This document shows, in pieces, positions 8,043 through 16,986 of a stretch of DNA of 64,000 nucleotides. Position 1 is the stretch's first letter; every line of letters begins with the position of its first letter. This DNA is from Mycetocola_B reblochoni. GTDB lineage: Bacteria > Actinomycetota > Actinomycetes > Actinomycetales > Microbacteriaceae. The notes under the pieces are model-generated. The model was given only the letters and a program-made list of their open reading frames with translations, made no database searches and was not told where the DNA came from. The position numbers and the translations under genes were made by a program. Location of the stretch: the NCBI RefSeq assembly GCF_003667525.1, contig NZ_RCUW01000004.1, positions 186,001 to 250,000 of the forward strand. Direction: 5' to 3'.

Positions 8043-9152
8043 CTACGAGGTCAGCGGCACGTCCGGAGACGAGACGTCGTAGCCCTTCGCATCCGGGAAG
8101 TTCGCCTGCAGCGCCTCGAGCACGCGCCCCTTCAGCGCCGACTCCTCCGCGCTCCCCCACGCCACGGTCTGCCCGCCGTCCAGACTCAGCGTCACGCTGT
8201 CCGTCGTCGCCGCCTGGACACGATCGACACGGGACGCCACATCCTCGGGCAGGGAACGAAGCACCTCGGACGCCGCGACGAAGCCACGCCCCTGCGTCCC
8301 CCCGTCGACCACGATGAGCGGGACGCCCTCCGGCCTGTCCCCTGTCACCTCGACGACGACGCCGGCCCCATCGACGACCGAGAAACGCGAGTCCGATTCG
8401 AGCGCGCCGATCGGCGTGCGCTCGACGATCCGGACCACGAGCTCGCTCGGAGGGCGGGCCTCCAACTGGTAGGTCTCGATCAGGGGGAAGGAGATGAGCG
8501 CGGCCTTCACCTCGGCCTCGTCCACGAACGGGAAGGGGCGACCGAGCTGGTCCGACAGCGCTGCCTCGACTCGCGAGACGTCGACACGGTCCGCGCCGAT
8601 GACACTGACCTCGCGCACCGAGAAGATCGGCGTGTAGCTGAGCGCCAGCGCCAGCGCGCCGACCCCCGCGACGGCAGCGGCACCCACCAGCCACCAGCGG
8701 CGCGGGCCCCTCGACCGCGAGGTGAACCGTCGCGCCTCCCGGCGGACCGGGCGCGGCGCACGAGACGCACGGCGCCTCCGGGGAAGGCGGGGCGCGTCCG
8801 TGGGCCCGCTGAACCGCTCATCCGCGGTGTGCCCCCGACCCGCGTCGACGACGATCGGATCGGTGGTCGGTTCACTCCGCCCGATACGCGTTCCGGACGG
8901 CGACTCTCCCCGCGGCAAGCGGGCAGACGCGTCGCTCGTCGAGCCGGACGCCCCCGGCGACCGGTCGGCATCGGGCGACGTCGGAACGGTCGGGATCGCC
9001 GACGCCGCACGTCGTGACCTGGCCCTGGCCGAGAGCAGGTCGACCGGCGCCTGCTCAGGCGCCTGATCCGGCGCCGACCCGGAGGGTGCACTCTGCTCCT
9101 CGTCACCGGGCTCGTCGCCGGGGCGGGGTCCGAAACCGGGGGGACGCTTCAC
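8043..9152 (-). CDS. ftsQ: Cell division protein FtsQ (POTRA domain)
   Basis: FtsQ is a bitopic divisome scaffold that forms the FtsQ-FtsL-FtsB subcomplex. The 369-residue protein has an unusually long cytoplasmic tail of about 148 residues rich in Pro, Ser, Asp and Arg. A single membrane span follows (about 149-171), then an extracytoplasmic POTRA domain beginning IFSVREVSVIGADRV and a beta domain. It starts with GTG 3 bases after the murC stop, so it is in the murC operon. The long tail is poorly conserved in this family and may be disordered. Confidence 0.93.
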   Translation of the reverse strand: MKRPPGFGPRPGDEPGDEEQSAPSGSAPDQAPEQAPVDLLSARARSRRAASAIPTVPTSPDADRSPGASGSTSDASARLPRGESPSGTRIGRSEPTTDPIVVDAGRGHTADERFSGPTDAPRLPRRRRASRAPRPVRREARRFTSRSRGPRRWWLVGAAAVAGVGALALALSYTPIFSVREVSVIGADRVDVSRVEAALSDQLGRPFPFVDEAEVKAALISFPLIETYQLEARPPSELVVRIVERTPIGALESDSRFSVVDGAGVVVEVTGDRPEGVPLIVVDGGTQGRGFVAASEVLRSLPEDVASRVDRVQAATTDSVTLSLDGGQTVAWGSAEESALKGRVLEALQANFPDAKGYDVSSPDVPLTS

Positions 9153-9155
9153 CGA

Positions 9156-10553
9156 TCAGGCCCCGTCGGTGCCGAGGGCCTGCAGCAGCTGAGGCACGAT
9201 GCGGTAGACGTCACCGCAGCCGAGGGTGATCACGAAGTCGCCGTCCCCGGCGACCTCGGCGGTACGGACCGCCGCCTCGTCCCAGTCGGGGACGAAGGAG
9301 ACCCGGTCCTGGTCGACGAAACGCTCGGACACCAGGCGGCCCGTCACTCCGGGCACCGGGTCCTCCCTGGCACCGTAGACGTCGAGAACGATCGTGTGGT
9401 CGGCGTAGCGCTCGAGCACCTCCGCGAACTCCGCGGACATCGCCTGCGTGCGCGAGTAGGTATGCGGCTGGTGCACCGCGATGATCCGTCCCGAGCCGAT
9501 CACGTCCCGTGCGGCGGACAGCGCGGCCGCGACCTCGGTCGGGTGGTGGGCGTAATCGTCGTAGACGCTGACCCCTCGGCGGACACCGTGGAGCTCGAAA
9601 CGCCGCTTGGTGCCGCCGAAACCGGCGATCGCCTCGAGTGCGGGCTCGGCGTCGAAGCCGAGACCGACGAGAACCGCCAGCGCACCGACGGCGTTCACCG
9701 CATTGTGACGGCCAGGCACACGGAGTGTCGCGCTCAGCCGGCGACCGCCGATCTCCACCGTGAAGGACGCCAGGCCGGAGTCAGCGACCTCGACGAGGCG
9801 CACGTCTGCCCCCTCCGCCTCGCCGAAGGTGACCACGTTGCGGTGCGTGAGCCGCTCGCGCACACGCGTGGCCCCCGCGTCATCCGCGGAGATCACCACG
9901 AGCTCGCTCGCGTGGTCGGCGAAACGGACGAAGGCGTCGTCGAACGCCTCGCGCGTGCCGTAGTGGTCCAGGTGGTCGGCGTCCACGTTCGTGATCAACG
10001 CGATCGCGGTGTGGTAGAGCAGGAACGAGCCGTCCGACTCGTCGGCCTCGATCACATAGAGCGGGTCGGTTCCGGCGCCGCTGGACACCCCGAGCGACTC
10101 GATCACGCCGCCGTTGACGAAGCTGGGCGAGGCACCGAGACCGAGCAGCCCGGTCACGATCATCCCCGTCGATGTCGTCTTGCCGTGGGCGCCGGCGACG
10201 GAGACCAGCCGGGTGCGGCCGATGAGCCAGGCGAGCGCCTGCGAGCGGTGCAGCACGGGGATCCCGCGGCGAAGCGCCTCCACGTACTCGGGGTTGTCCA
10301 GCCAGAGGGCCCCGGTGACGACCAGGGTGTCGGCGTCGCCGAGGTTCTCGGTCGCGTGCCCGATCGCAACCGGAACGCCGTCGGCGCGCAGCGCCTGAAC
10401 CGCCGCGGAGTCGCGGGTGTCGGAGCCGGTGACGACGATGCCCGCGCGATGGAACATCTGCGCGATGCCGCTCATCCCCGACCCGCCGATACCGGCGAAG
10501 TGCACACGTCCGAGATCGTCGGGGATCGTCATCTCAAGGTCTGGTTTGATCAT
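9156..10553 (-). CDS. murC: UDP-N-acetylmuramate--L-alanine ligase
   Basis: MurC attaches the first amino acid (L-Ala) to UDP-MurNAc in cytoplasmic peptidoglycan synthesis. The 465-residue protein has the N-terminal dinucleotide-like fold HFAGIGGSGMSGIA, the ATP-binding loop AGAHGKTTSTG, the central segment NVDADHLDHYG and the C-terminal YDDYAHHPTE. Length and motif order match the family. It starts with ATG 72 bases downstream of murG. Confidence 0.97.
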   Translation of the reverse strand: MIKPDLEMTIPDDLGRVHFAGIGGSGMSGIAQMFHRAGIVVTGSDTRDSAAVQALRADGVPVAIGHATENLGDADTLVVTGALWLDNPEYVEALRRGIPVLHRSQALAWLIGRTRLVSVAGAHGKTTSTGMIVTGLLGLGASPSFVNGGVIESLGVSSGAGTDPLYVIEADESDGSFLLYHTAIALITNVDADHLDHYGTREAFDDAFVRFADHASELVVISADDAGATRVRERLTHRNVVTFGEAEGADVRLVEVADSGLASFTVEIGGRRLSATLRVPGRHNAVNAVGALAVLVGLGFDAEPALEAIAGFGGTKRRFELHGVRRGVSVYDDYAHHPTEVAAALSAARDVIGSGRIIAVHQPHTYSRTQAMSAEFAEVLERYADHTIVLDVYGAREDPVPGVTGRLVSERFVDQDRVSFVPDWDEAAVRTAEVAGDGDFVITLGCGDVYRIVPQLLQALGTDGA

Positions 10554-10625
10554 GGTCTAGCTCTCTGCTCGTGCTCGTCGCCGTTGTGTCCCAGGGTATT
10601 ACGCGGGTCTGGGAGCCCCGTTCGC

Positions 10626-11705
10626 TCAGCGGCCGGCGATACTGTCTGCGATCAGATCGGCCATGAGCTCCGACCCGTGCCGTGTGCCGGTCGAGGCAGC
10701 CCTCTCCCCCATCACTCGGAGACGGTCGGGGTCGGTCAGCATCGGGACGACCGTCCCGCGCAGCCACTCCGGAGTGAAGTTGGCGTCGTCGACGAGCACC
10801 GCGCCGCCCGCGGCAACCGACTCCGCCGCGTTGAACCGCTGCTCGCCGTTGCCGACGGGGTACGGGATGTAGACCGCGGGGATGCCGAGGGCCGACAGCT
10901 CGCTCACCGTCGACGCCCCCGCCCGCGAGATCACCAGGTCGGCGAGGGCCAGGGCGAGGTCCATGCGATCGCAGTACGACAGGACGCGGTAGTCGTCATC
11001 CCCCTCCGGCTGGCGGATGTCGCTGCGCCCGCCCACGATGTGCAGCACCTGATATCCGGCCGCCATCAGATCGCCCCGCCCGGTGAACACCGTGGAGTTG
11101 ACGCTGCGCGCGCCCAGTGAGCCCCCGGTGACAAGCACGACGGGTCGCGACGGATCGAGGCCGAAGGCCGCGGCCGCCTCTCCGCGCACCGACGCACGAT
11201 CGAGACCGGTGATCTCCGGACGGAGCGGCATCCCGACGAAGCGGGCGTTGCGCAGAGGCGTGCCGCGGAAGGCCACGCCGACGAAGGGCGTGTACCGCTG
11301 CCCCAGCTTGTTGCCGAGGCCGGGCTTCGCGTTGGCCTCGTGGATGCTCAGCGGGACGCCCGTGCGTTTGGCGGCGGCGTACGCCGGAACGGCGGCGTAG
11401 CCGCCGAACCCGGCGACCGCGTCGATCCCGCGATCGCGGATCAGTGCGGAGACGGTCGCCACCGCCCGCCGGTAACGACCGGGGAAACGCAGGGCGTCTC
11501 CGTTCAGCCTGCGGGGGAACGGCAGCTTGGGAATCGTCGCCAGCTCGTAGCCCCGCTCGGGGACGAGTCGCGCCTCGAGGCCCTCCGCCGTCCCGAGCAC
11601 CACGACCTCCGCACCCGGCTCCCTGCGCATCAGCTCGTCGGCCGTGGCGAGGAGGGGGTTGACGTGGCCGGCAGTTCCGCCGCCCGCGAGGAGGTATCTG
11701 GTCAC
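10626..11705 (-). CDS. murG: UDP-GlcNAc:undecaprenyl-PP-MurNAc-pentapeptide GlcNAc transferase
   Basis: MurG is a peripheral membrane glycosyltransferase that converts lipid I to lipid II. The 359-residue protein opens with the G-loop LLAGGGTAGHVNP, has the second glycine-rich loop TGGSLGA, and has the UDP-GlcNAc site SRAGASTVSELSALGIP with IPYPVGNGEQRFNA. The GTG start overlaps the ftsW stop (GTGA). The open frame extends far upstream through ftsW, but only this start gives the canonical N-terminus. Confidence 0.97.
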   Translation of the reverse strand: MTRYLLAGGGTAGHVNPLLATADELMRREPGAEVVVLGTAEGLEARLVPERGYELATIPKLPFPRRLNGDALRFPGRYRRAVATVSALIRDRGIDAVAGFGGYAAVPAYAAAKRTGVPLSIHEANAKPGLGNKLGQRYTPFVGVAFRGTPLRNARFVGMPLRPEITGLDRASVRGEAAAAFGLDPSRPVVLVTGGSLGARSVNSTVFTGRGDLMAAGYQVLHIVGGRSDIRQPEGDDDYRVLSYCDRMDLALALADLVISRAGASTVSELSALGIPAVYIPYPVGNGEQRFNAAESVAAGGAVLVDDANFTPEWLRGTVVPMLTDPDRLRVMGERAASTGTRHGSELMADLIADSIAGR

Positions 11706-12919
11706 TCGGTGGCCTTCCGTGTCGTCGACGTGACGGTGATCGTGTCGTGGTCGGGCGTCGATCTCTCCCTGGTGAACGAGAGCACGATCCCGATGGCCAG
11801 CGCCGTCGTCAGCAGCGCGGTCCCACCCGACGACAATAGCGGCAGCGGGACGCCGAGGACCGGCAGCAAACCGAGCACGACGGCGATGTTCACCGCCGCC
11901 TGACTCAGCAGCCACACGGACACGCCGCCGGTCACGATCCGGACGAACGGGTCGGACGACCGCGTGATGATGCGCATGAAGACGACGGCGAGCAGGCCGA
12001 ACAGCAGCAGCACGGCGACCGCCCCGATCAGGCCGAGTTCCTCGCCGATCAGCGCGAAGATGTAGTCGTTGTGGATCGCGGGCAGCCAGTACTTCTCGCG
12101 CGAGTTGCCCAGCCCCAGGCCGAACACTCCCCCGCTGGCCAGCGCCCAGGTCCCGTGCAGCGGCTGGAAGCAGAGGTTCGTGTAGTCGGAGCACCCCTCC
12201 TGCAGGAAGGTGCTGATGCGGTTGAGGCGGTTGGGGCTGGTCATCACGAAATACGCCGCGACAATGCCGCCGAGGACGACGGGGATGAGCAGGTGCCTGA
12301 CCTTGACCCCGGCGAAGATCAGACAACCGAACACCACGAACGTCATGACGATCACCGTGCCGAGGTCGTGCCCGGCCAGGACGAGACCGAGCGCGAGGGC
12401 CGCGACCGGAACGACGGGGATGAGCACGTGCCGGAACTGCCCGATCAACGGCTGCTTCGCCGCGAGGACCGCTCCGATCCAGACGGCGAGAGCGACTTTG
12501 ACCAGCTCGGCCGGCTGCAGGCTGAAGGAGTCGCCGATCGTGATCCAGGCCCTGTTGCCGTCGATCTCCTCGCCGAGCGGCGTGAAAACGAGCAGCTGGA
12601 GCAGGAGGGCGAATCCGAGCATCGGCCACGCGATGCGCTTCCAGAAGCGGACAGGGGCCAGCGAGGAGACGACGAGGACGATGAGTGCGCCGACCACGAA
12701 CGCGATCTGCCTGACGATGGTCAAGACGAAGCCGCCCGTGTTGCCGTAGCTGCGGCCGGTGCTCGCCGAGATCCCCATGATCAGGCCGATCACCAGCAGC
12801 AGGCCGGTCACGCCGAGCAGCAGGTAGAAGTCGACCGACTGAACCCGGAACAGCCGGTCGACCCGGACCTTCACCGCCGAGGCGACGCTGCGCTTAGAGG
12901 TCGTCTGCTGCTCGGTCAT
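11702..12919 (-). CDS. ftsW: Lipid II polymerase FtsW (SEDS family)
   Basis: FtsW is a multi-span SEDS glycosyltransferase that polymerises septal peptidoglycan with FtsI. The 405-residue protein has about ten membrane segments; the family regions LQPAELVKVALAVW, AGHDLGTVIVM and the C-terminal PLPLLSSGGTALL are visible. It overlaps the 3' end of murD by 26 bases and the murG start by 4, in tight operon packing. Confidence 0.96.
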   Translation of the reverse strand: MTEQQTTSKRSVASAVKVRVDRLFRVQSVDFYLLLGVTGLLLVIGLIMGISASTGRSYGNTGGFVLTIVRQIAFVVGALIVLVVSSLAPVRFWKRIAWPMLGFALLLQLLVFTPLGEEIDGNRAWITIGDSFSLQPAELVKVALAVWIGAVLAAKQPLIGQFRHVLIPVVPVAALALGLVLAGHDLGTVIVMTFVVFGCLIFAGVKVRHLLIPVVLGGIVAAYFVMTSPNRLNRISTFLQEGCSDYTNLCFQPLHGTWALASGGVFGLGLGNSREKYWLPAIHNDYIFALIGEELGLIGAVAVLLLFGLLAVVFMRIITRSSDPFVRIVTGGVSVWLLSQAAVNIAVVLGLLPVLGVPLPLLSSGGTALLTTALAIGIVLSFTRERSTPDHDTITVTSTTRKATE

Positions 12920-14408
12920 CGCCGTCCTTCCGCGTGCGCGACCGCACGGCGTCGGCGAAGCGCTCGCCCCGGTCTGCGTAGTCGCGGAACTGGTCCATGG
13001 ACGCGGCCGAGGGCGCCAGGAGAACGACGTCGCCCGGCGCGGCCAGACCCGATGCGATCGAGACCGCCTCCGCCATCACGTCGACGCCGTCGGCGCCGAT
13101 GACCTCGGCGACGGGAACGCCCGGCGCGTTGTCCGCGAAGGCGCGCAGGATCCCGTCCCGCTCGATGCCGATGACGACCGCGCCCTTCAGCCGGGAGCGG
13201 TGCCGGGCGATGAGCTCGTCCAGTTCCACGCCCTTGAGCAGACCGCCGAGCACCCACACCACCGAGGGGTAGGCCGACAGCGAGGCGTGCGCGGCGTGGG
13301 GGTTCGTCGCCTTGGAATCATCCACCCAGCGGACGCCGTCCGCGTCGGCGACGAGCTCGATGCGGTGCGGGTCGAGCCGGAACGTCTCCAGTGCCTGGGC
13401 GATCGCCTGCACCGGCACGCCCGCGGCCCGTGCCAGGGCGCTGGCGGCGAGGATGTTGGCGACGATATGGGGCGCGGCGAGGCCGAGCCTGTCGAGCTCC
13501 GCCAGGGTGGTGATCTCCAGCGCACTCGTGCGCCTGTCGTCGAGGAACGCCCGATCGACGAGGATGCCGTCGACCAGTCCCATGCCGCTCGGGCCGGGGA
13601 CGTCGAGGCCGAATCCGATCGCCCTCGCCCCCTCGACCACGTCCGCCTCGGCGACCATCCGCTCGGTCGCCGCGTCGGCACGGTTGTAGACGCACGCGAC
13701 GCGGGTGTTGCGGTACACGAGGGCTTTGGCGTCGCGATAGGCGGCCGCGCCGCCGTGCCACTCGAGGTGGTCGTCGGCGAGGTTGAGGCAGACGGAGGCC
13801 AGCGGCGTCACGGCGATCGCGCTCGGCGAGCTGCCCAGGTAGTGCAGCTGGTGACTGGAGAGCTCGACGACGAAGACGTCGAAGCCTGCCGGGTCGCGCA
13901 CCGCGTCGAGCACGGGGACGCCGATGTTGCCGCACGGCGCCGGGCGCAGTCCCGCCGCGGCGATCATGCTCGCCGTCAGCTCGGTCGTCGAGGTCTTGCC
14001 GTTCGTGCCGGTGACGAGGATCCACTCGGCGGGGTCTCCATGCTTGTCGCGCACCCGCCAGGCCAGCTCGATGTCGCCCCAGACGGGCACACCCGACTCC
14101 GCCGCCCAGCGCACGACCCCGTGCCGCGGGGTGAAGCCGGGGCTGACGACGAGGACCTCGGGCGCGAAGTCGATGAGCCCGGCCGGCACGACGTCGCCGA
14201 GCGGGTCGACGAGCAGCTCCGCCCCAATCACCGGTACGAGGCGCGCACGCTCCGACTCGCCCTCGGGGGCGACGACCAGCACCTCGGCACCCAGCTCGGT
14301 CAGGGTGTCGGCGACCGAGAAACCGGTCACGCCGAGGCCGATCACGCCGACCCGCAGACCCGACCAGTCGGCGTGCCAGCTATCGAGCGCGCCGAGGTCG
14401 CGGCTCAT
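12894..14408 (-). CDS. murD: UDP-N-acetylmuramoyl-L-alanine--D-glutamate ligase
   Basis: MurD adds D-Glu to UDP-MurNAc-L-Ala. The 504-residue protein has a Rossmann-like N-domain (VIGLGVTGFSVAD), the ATP loop TGTNGKTSTTE, the SSHQLHY and LADDHLEWHG segments, and the C-terminal DDSKATNPHA with LLAPSAASMDQF. It is slightly longer than E. coli MurD (about 440), as is common in Actinobacteria. The ATG overlaps the mraY stop (ATGA). Confidence 0.97.
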   Translation of the reverse strand: MSRDLGALDSWHADWSGLRVGVIGLGVTGFSVADTLTELGAEVLVVAPEGESERARLVPVIGAELLVDPLGDVVPAGLIDFAPEVLVVSPGFTPRHGVVRWAAESGVPVWGDIELAWRVRDKHGDPAEWILVTGTNGKTSTTELTASMIAAAGLRPAPCGNIGVPVLDAVRDPAGFDVFVVELSSHQLHYLGSSPSAIAVTPLASVCLNLADDHLEWHGGAAAYRDAKALVYRNTRVACVYNRADAATERMVAEADVVEGARAIGFGLDVPGPSGMGLVDGILVDRAFLDDRRTSALEITTLAELDRLGLAAPHIVANILAASALARAAGVPVQAIAQALETFRLDPHRIELVADADGVRWVDDSKATNPHAAHASLSAYPSVVWVLGGLLKGVELDELIARHRSRLKGAVVIGIERDGILRAFADNAPGVPVAEVIGADGVDVMAEAVSIASGLAAPGDVVLLAPSAASMDQFRDYADRGERFADAVRSRTRKDGDDRAADDL

Positions 14409-15502
14409 CGGGAGATCCACTCGACGTAGAAGGCTCCGACACCGGCGCAGACGAACAGCCCGGCGACGATCCAGAACCGCACGACGACGGTGACCTCGGC
14501 CCAGCCCTTCAGCTCGAAGTGGTGGTGGATCGGGCTCATGCGGAAGATGCGCTTGCCGTGGGTGACCTTGAAGTACGCCCGCTGCACGATGACCGATCCG
14601 GCCTCGATGATGAACAGTCCGCCGATGAGCAGCAGCAGCAGCTCGGTGCGGGTCACCATCGCCAGCGCCACCACCGCGCCGCCGAGGGCCATCGAGCCGG
14701 TGTCGCCGAGGAAGATCTGGGCGGGAGAGGTGTTCCACCACAGGAAGCCGACGAGGGCGCCGCAGATGGCCGCGGCGACGACGGCGACGGAGAGCGGGTC
14801 GCGGACGTCGTAGCACTTGTACGCCAGCTCCTCGGCGAGGGCGGGCGAGAAGCACGACTGGTTGTACTGCCAGAACCCGATGATCACGTAGGAGCCGACC
14901 GCGAGGATCGACGCGCCGGTCGCGAGGCCGTCGAGCCCGTCGGTCAGGTTGACCGCGTTCGAGGTGGCCGTCACGAGCAGGGTCGTCCAAAGCAGGTAGA
15001 CGACGATGCCGATCGCGATCGGGCTGATCAGGAGCAGGTTGAGGTCGAGGTCGCGGGTGAACGAGATCGCCCCGCTGACCGGTGTCGCGCCCTGAGCGTT
15101 GGGGAAGTTGATCGCGAGCAAACCGAAGACGACCGCCACGAGCACCTGCCCGACGATCTTCGCCCAGCCGCCGAGACCGAGGCTCTGCTGCTTGCGCGTC
15201 TTCATGAAGTCGTCGATGAAGCCGACGAGACCGAGTCCGACCATCATCAGGAGCACGAGCAGGGCGGACACCGTGAACGAGTCGCCGGTGATGAGGATCG
15301 CCGCGACGTAGCCGAAGATGGAGGCCAGGATGACGACGATGCCGCCCATCGTGGCGGTGCCCCGCTTGGAGTAGTGCGACTTGGGGCCGTCGGAGCGGAT
15401 GAACTGGCCCCACTGCAGCTTGTGGAACAGATTGATGAACACCGGGGTGAGCGTCAGCGTGAACAGCAGCGCGAGCCCGGCGGCGGTGAGCAGTGCGATC
15501 AC
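14405..15502 (-). CDS. mraY: Phospho-N-acetylmuramoyl-pentapeptide transferase
   Basis: MraY is an integral membrane enzyme that transfers phospho-MurNAc-pentapeptide onto undecaprenyl phosphate to make lipid I. The 365-residue, roughly ten-span protein carries the catalytic motifs GFIDDFMK, NLTDGLDGLATG and IHHHFELKGW, plus the early MGG motif. Its GTG start overlaps the murF stop (GTGA) and its stop overlaps the murD start. Confidence 0.97.
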   Translation of the reverse strand: MIALLTAAGLALLFTLTLTPVFINLFHKLQWGQFIRSDGPKSHYSKRGTATMGGIVVILASIFGYVAAILITGDSFTVSALLVLLMMVGLGLVGFIDDFMKTRKQQSLGLGGWAKIVGQVLVAVVFGLLAINFPNAQGATPVSGAISFTRDLDLNLLLISPIAIGIVVYLLWTTLLVTATSNAVNLTDGLDGLATGASILAVGSYVIIGFWQYNQSCFSPALAEELAYKCYDVRDPLSVAVVAAAICGALVGFLWWNTSPAQIFLGDTGSMALGGAVVALAMVTRTELLLLLIGGLFIIEAGSVIVQRAYFKVTHGKRIFRMSPIHHHFELKGWAEVTVVVRFWIVAGLFVCAGVGAFYVEWISR

Positions 15503-16911
15503 GCGAACGCCTCCCCGAGCCGGTCACCGAGGAAACGGAGCCCGGCGGAGTTGGACGACTTCACCAGCACGGTGTCGCCGGGGCGGAGGATGCGTCGGAG
15601 CAGCTCGAAGGCCTCGTCCTGAGTGTCTGTGTACACCGACTCACCATCCCACGAACCCTCGTTGATGGCCGTGATATGCAGTCGGCGAGCCTCGGGTCCG
15701 ACGACCACGAGCTGGTCGATTCCGAGACGGACGAGCTGGAGCGCGACGCGGTCGTGCTCCTCGCCGGAGAACTCGCCGAGCTCGCTCATCACGCCGAGCA
15801 CGGCGATGCTGCGGCGGTCGGGCCCGGTGATCTGCGCGAGCGTGCGCAGGGCGGCGGCCATCGAGTCGGGGCTCGCGTTGTACGCGTCGTTGATGACGGT
15901 GACGCCGTCGGCGCCCCCGCCGAGCACCTCCATCCGCCAGCGTTCGGCTCGGGTGATCTCGGACAGGGTCGCCGCGATGTCGGCGGTGGGAACCCCGAGC
16001 TCGGTTGCCGCCGCCGCCGCCGCGATGGCGTTGTAGACGTGGTGCTCGCCGAGCACCCGCAGGTGGACGGGTGCGGTCTGGTCATCGATCACGAGCGTGA
16101 AACGGGTGCCGTCCCTGCCCGAGACGACGTCCTCCGCTCGCACAGAGGCGTCGGCGCCGAGCCCGAACAGGCGCACGCGTGCCGAGGTGGCGTCACGCAT
16201 CGCCAGAACGCGGCGGTCGTCGGCGTTGAGGACGGCGACCGCGTCCTCAGCCAGGTCGGCCACCATCTCGGTCTTCGCCTTCGCCGTCGCCTCGATGCCG
16301 CCGAAGCCGCCGGCGTGGGCCAGGCCGACCTTGAGCACGACTCCGATGTCGGGGACGGCCATCCGCACGAGCTTCGCGATCTCGCCCGGTGCGCTCGCCC
16401 CCATCTCGGCGACGAGGTAGCGGGTCGACTCGGTGATGCGCAGCATCGTCAGGGGTGCGCCGACCCAGTTGTTGAACGAGGCCTTCGCGGCCACGGTCTC
16501 GCCGTGGCGCTCGAGGATCGCGGCGAGCATGTTCTTCGTCGTGGTCTTGCCGTTCGACCCGGTGATCCCCACGACGCGGAGCGCACCCCCCGCGTGCACC
16601 CTGGCGACGACCGCCCGGGCGAACTCGCCGAGCGCGAGCACGACGTCGGCGACGACGATCTGCGCGATCTCCTCGTCCAGCTCGCGTTCGACGATCGCGA
16701 GCACGGCGCCGGCCTCGCGGGCGGCGCCGACGAACAGGTGACCGTCGGTCTCCTCCCCCGGCTTGGCGACGAAGATCCCCCCGGGCCGCATGAGCCGGGA
16801 GTCGGTGTCCACGACCCCGTCGACGACGGCGTCCGCAGGGAGGGTGCTCTCACTGGTGACGAGGGTTCCGCCGACGATCTCGGCGATCTCGGCGATGCTC
16901 AGTTGTATCAT
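15499..16911 (-). CDS. murF: UDP-MurNAc-tripeptide--D-Ala-D-Ala ligase
   Basis: MurF adds D-Ala-D-Ala to complete the stem pentapeptide. The 470-residue protein has an N-terminal UDP-binding domain, the ATP loop GITGSNGKTTTKN, FNNWVGAPLT, and the C-terminal DAYNASPDSM and GVMSELGEFS motifs that distinguish MurF from MurE. The ATG lies 75 bases downstream of the ftsI stop. In most actinobacterial dcw clusters murE fills this place; none is present here. Confidence 0.96.
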   Translation of the reverse strand: MIQLSIAEIAEIVGGTLVTSESTLPADAVVDGVVDTDSRLMRPGGIFVAKPGEETDGHLFVGAAREAGAVLAIVERELDEEIAQIVVADVVLALGEFARAVVARVHAGGALRVVGITGSNGKTTTKNMLAAILERHGETVAAKASFNNWVGAPLTMLRITESTRYLVAEMGASAPGEIAKLVRMAVPDIGVVLKVGLAHAGGFGGIEATAKAKTEMVADLAEDAVAVLNADDRRVLAMRDATSARVRLFGLGADASVRAEDVVSGRDGTRFTLVIDDQTAPVHLRVLGEHHVYNAIAAAAAATELGVPTADIAATLSEITRAERWRMEVLGGGADGVTVINDAYNASPDSMAAALRTLAQITGPDRRSIAVLGVMSELGEFSGEEHDRVALQLVRLGIDQLVVVGPEARRLHITAINEGSWDGESVYTDTQDEAFELLRRILRPGDTVLVKSSNSAGLRFLGDRLGEAFA

Positions 16912-16986
16912 TTCCGTTCTTCCCGTCCGGTGCGCCGTGCGCGCCCGGACGTCAGGGGCGGTGCTGTGGTCCGCCCGCTCATCATG

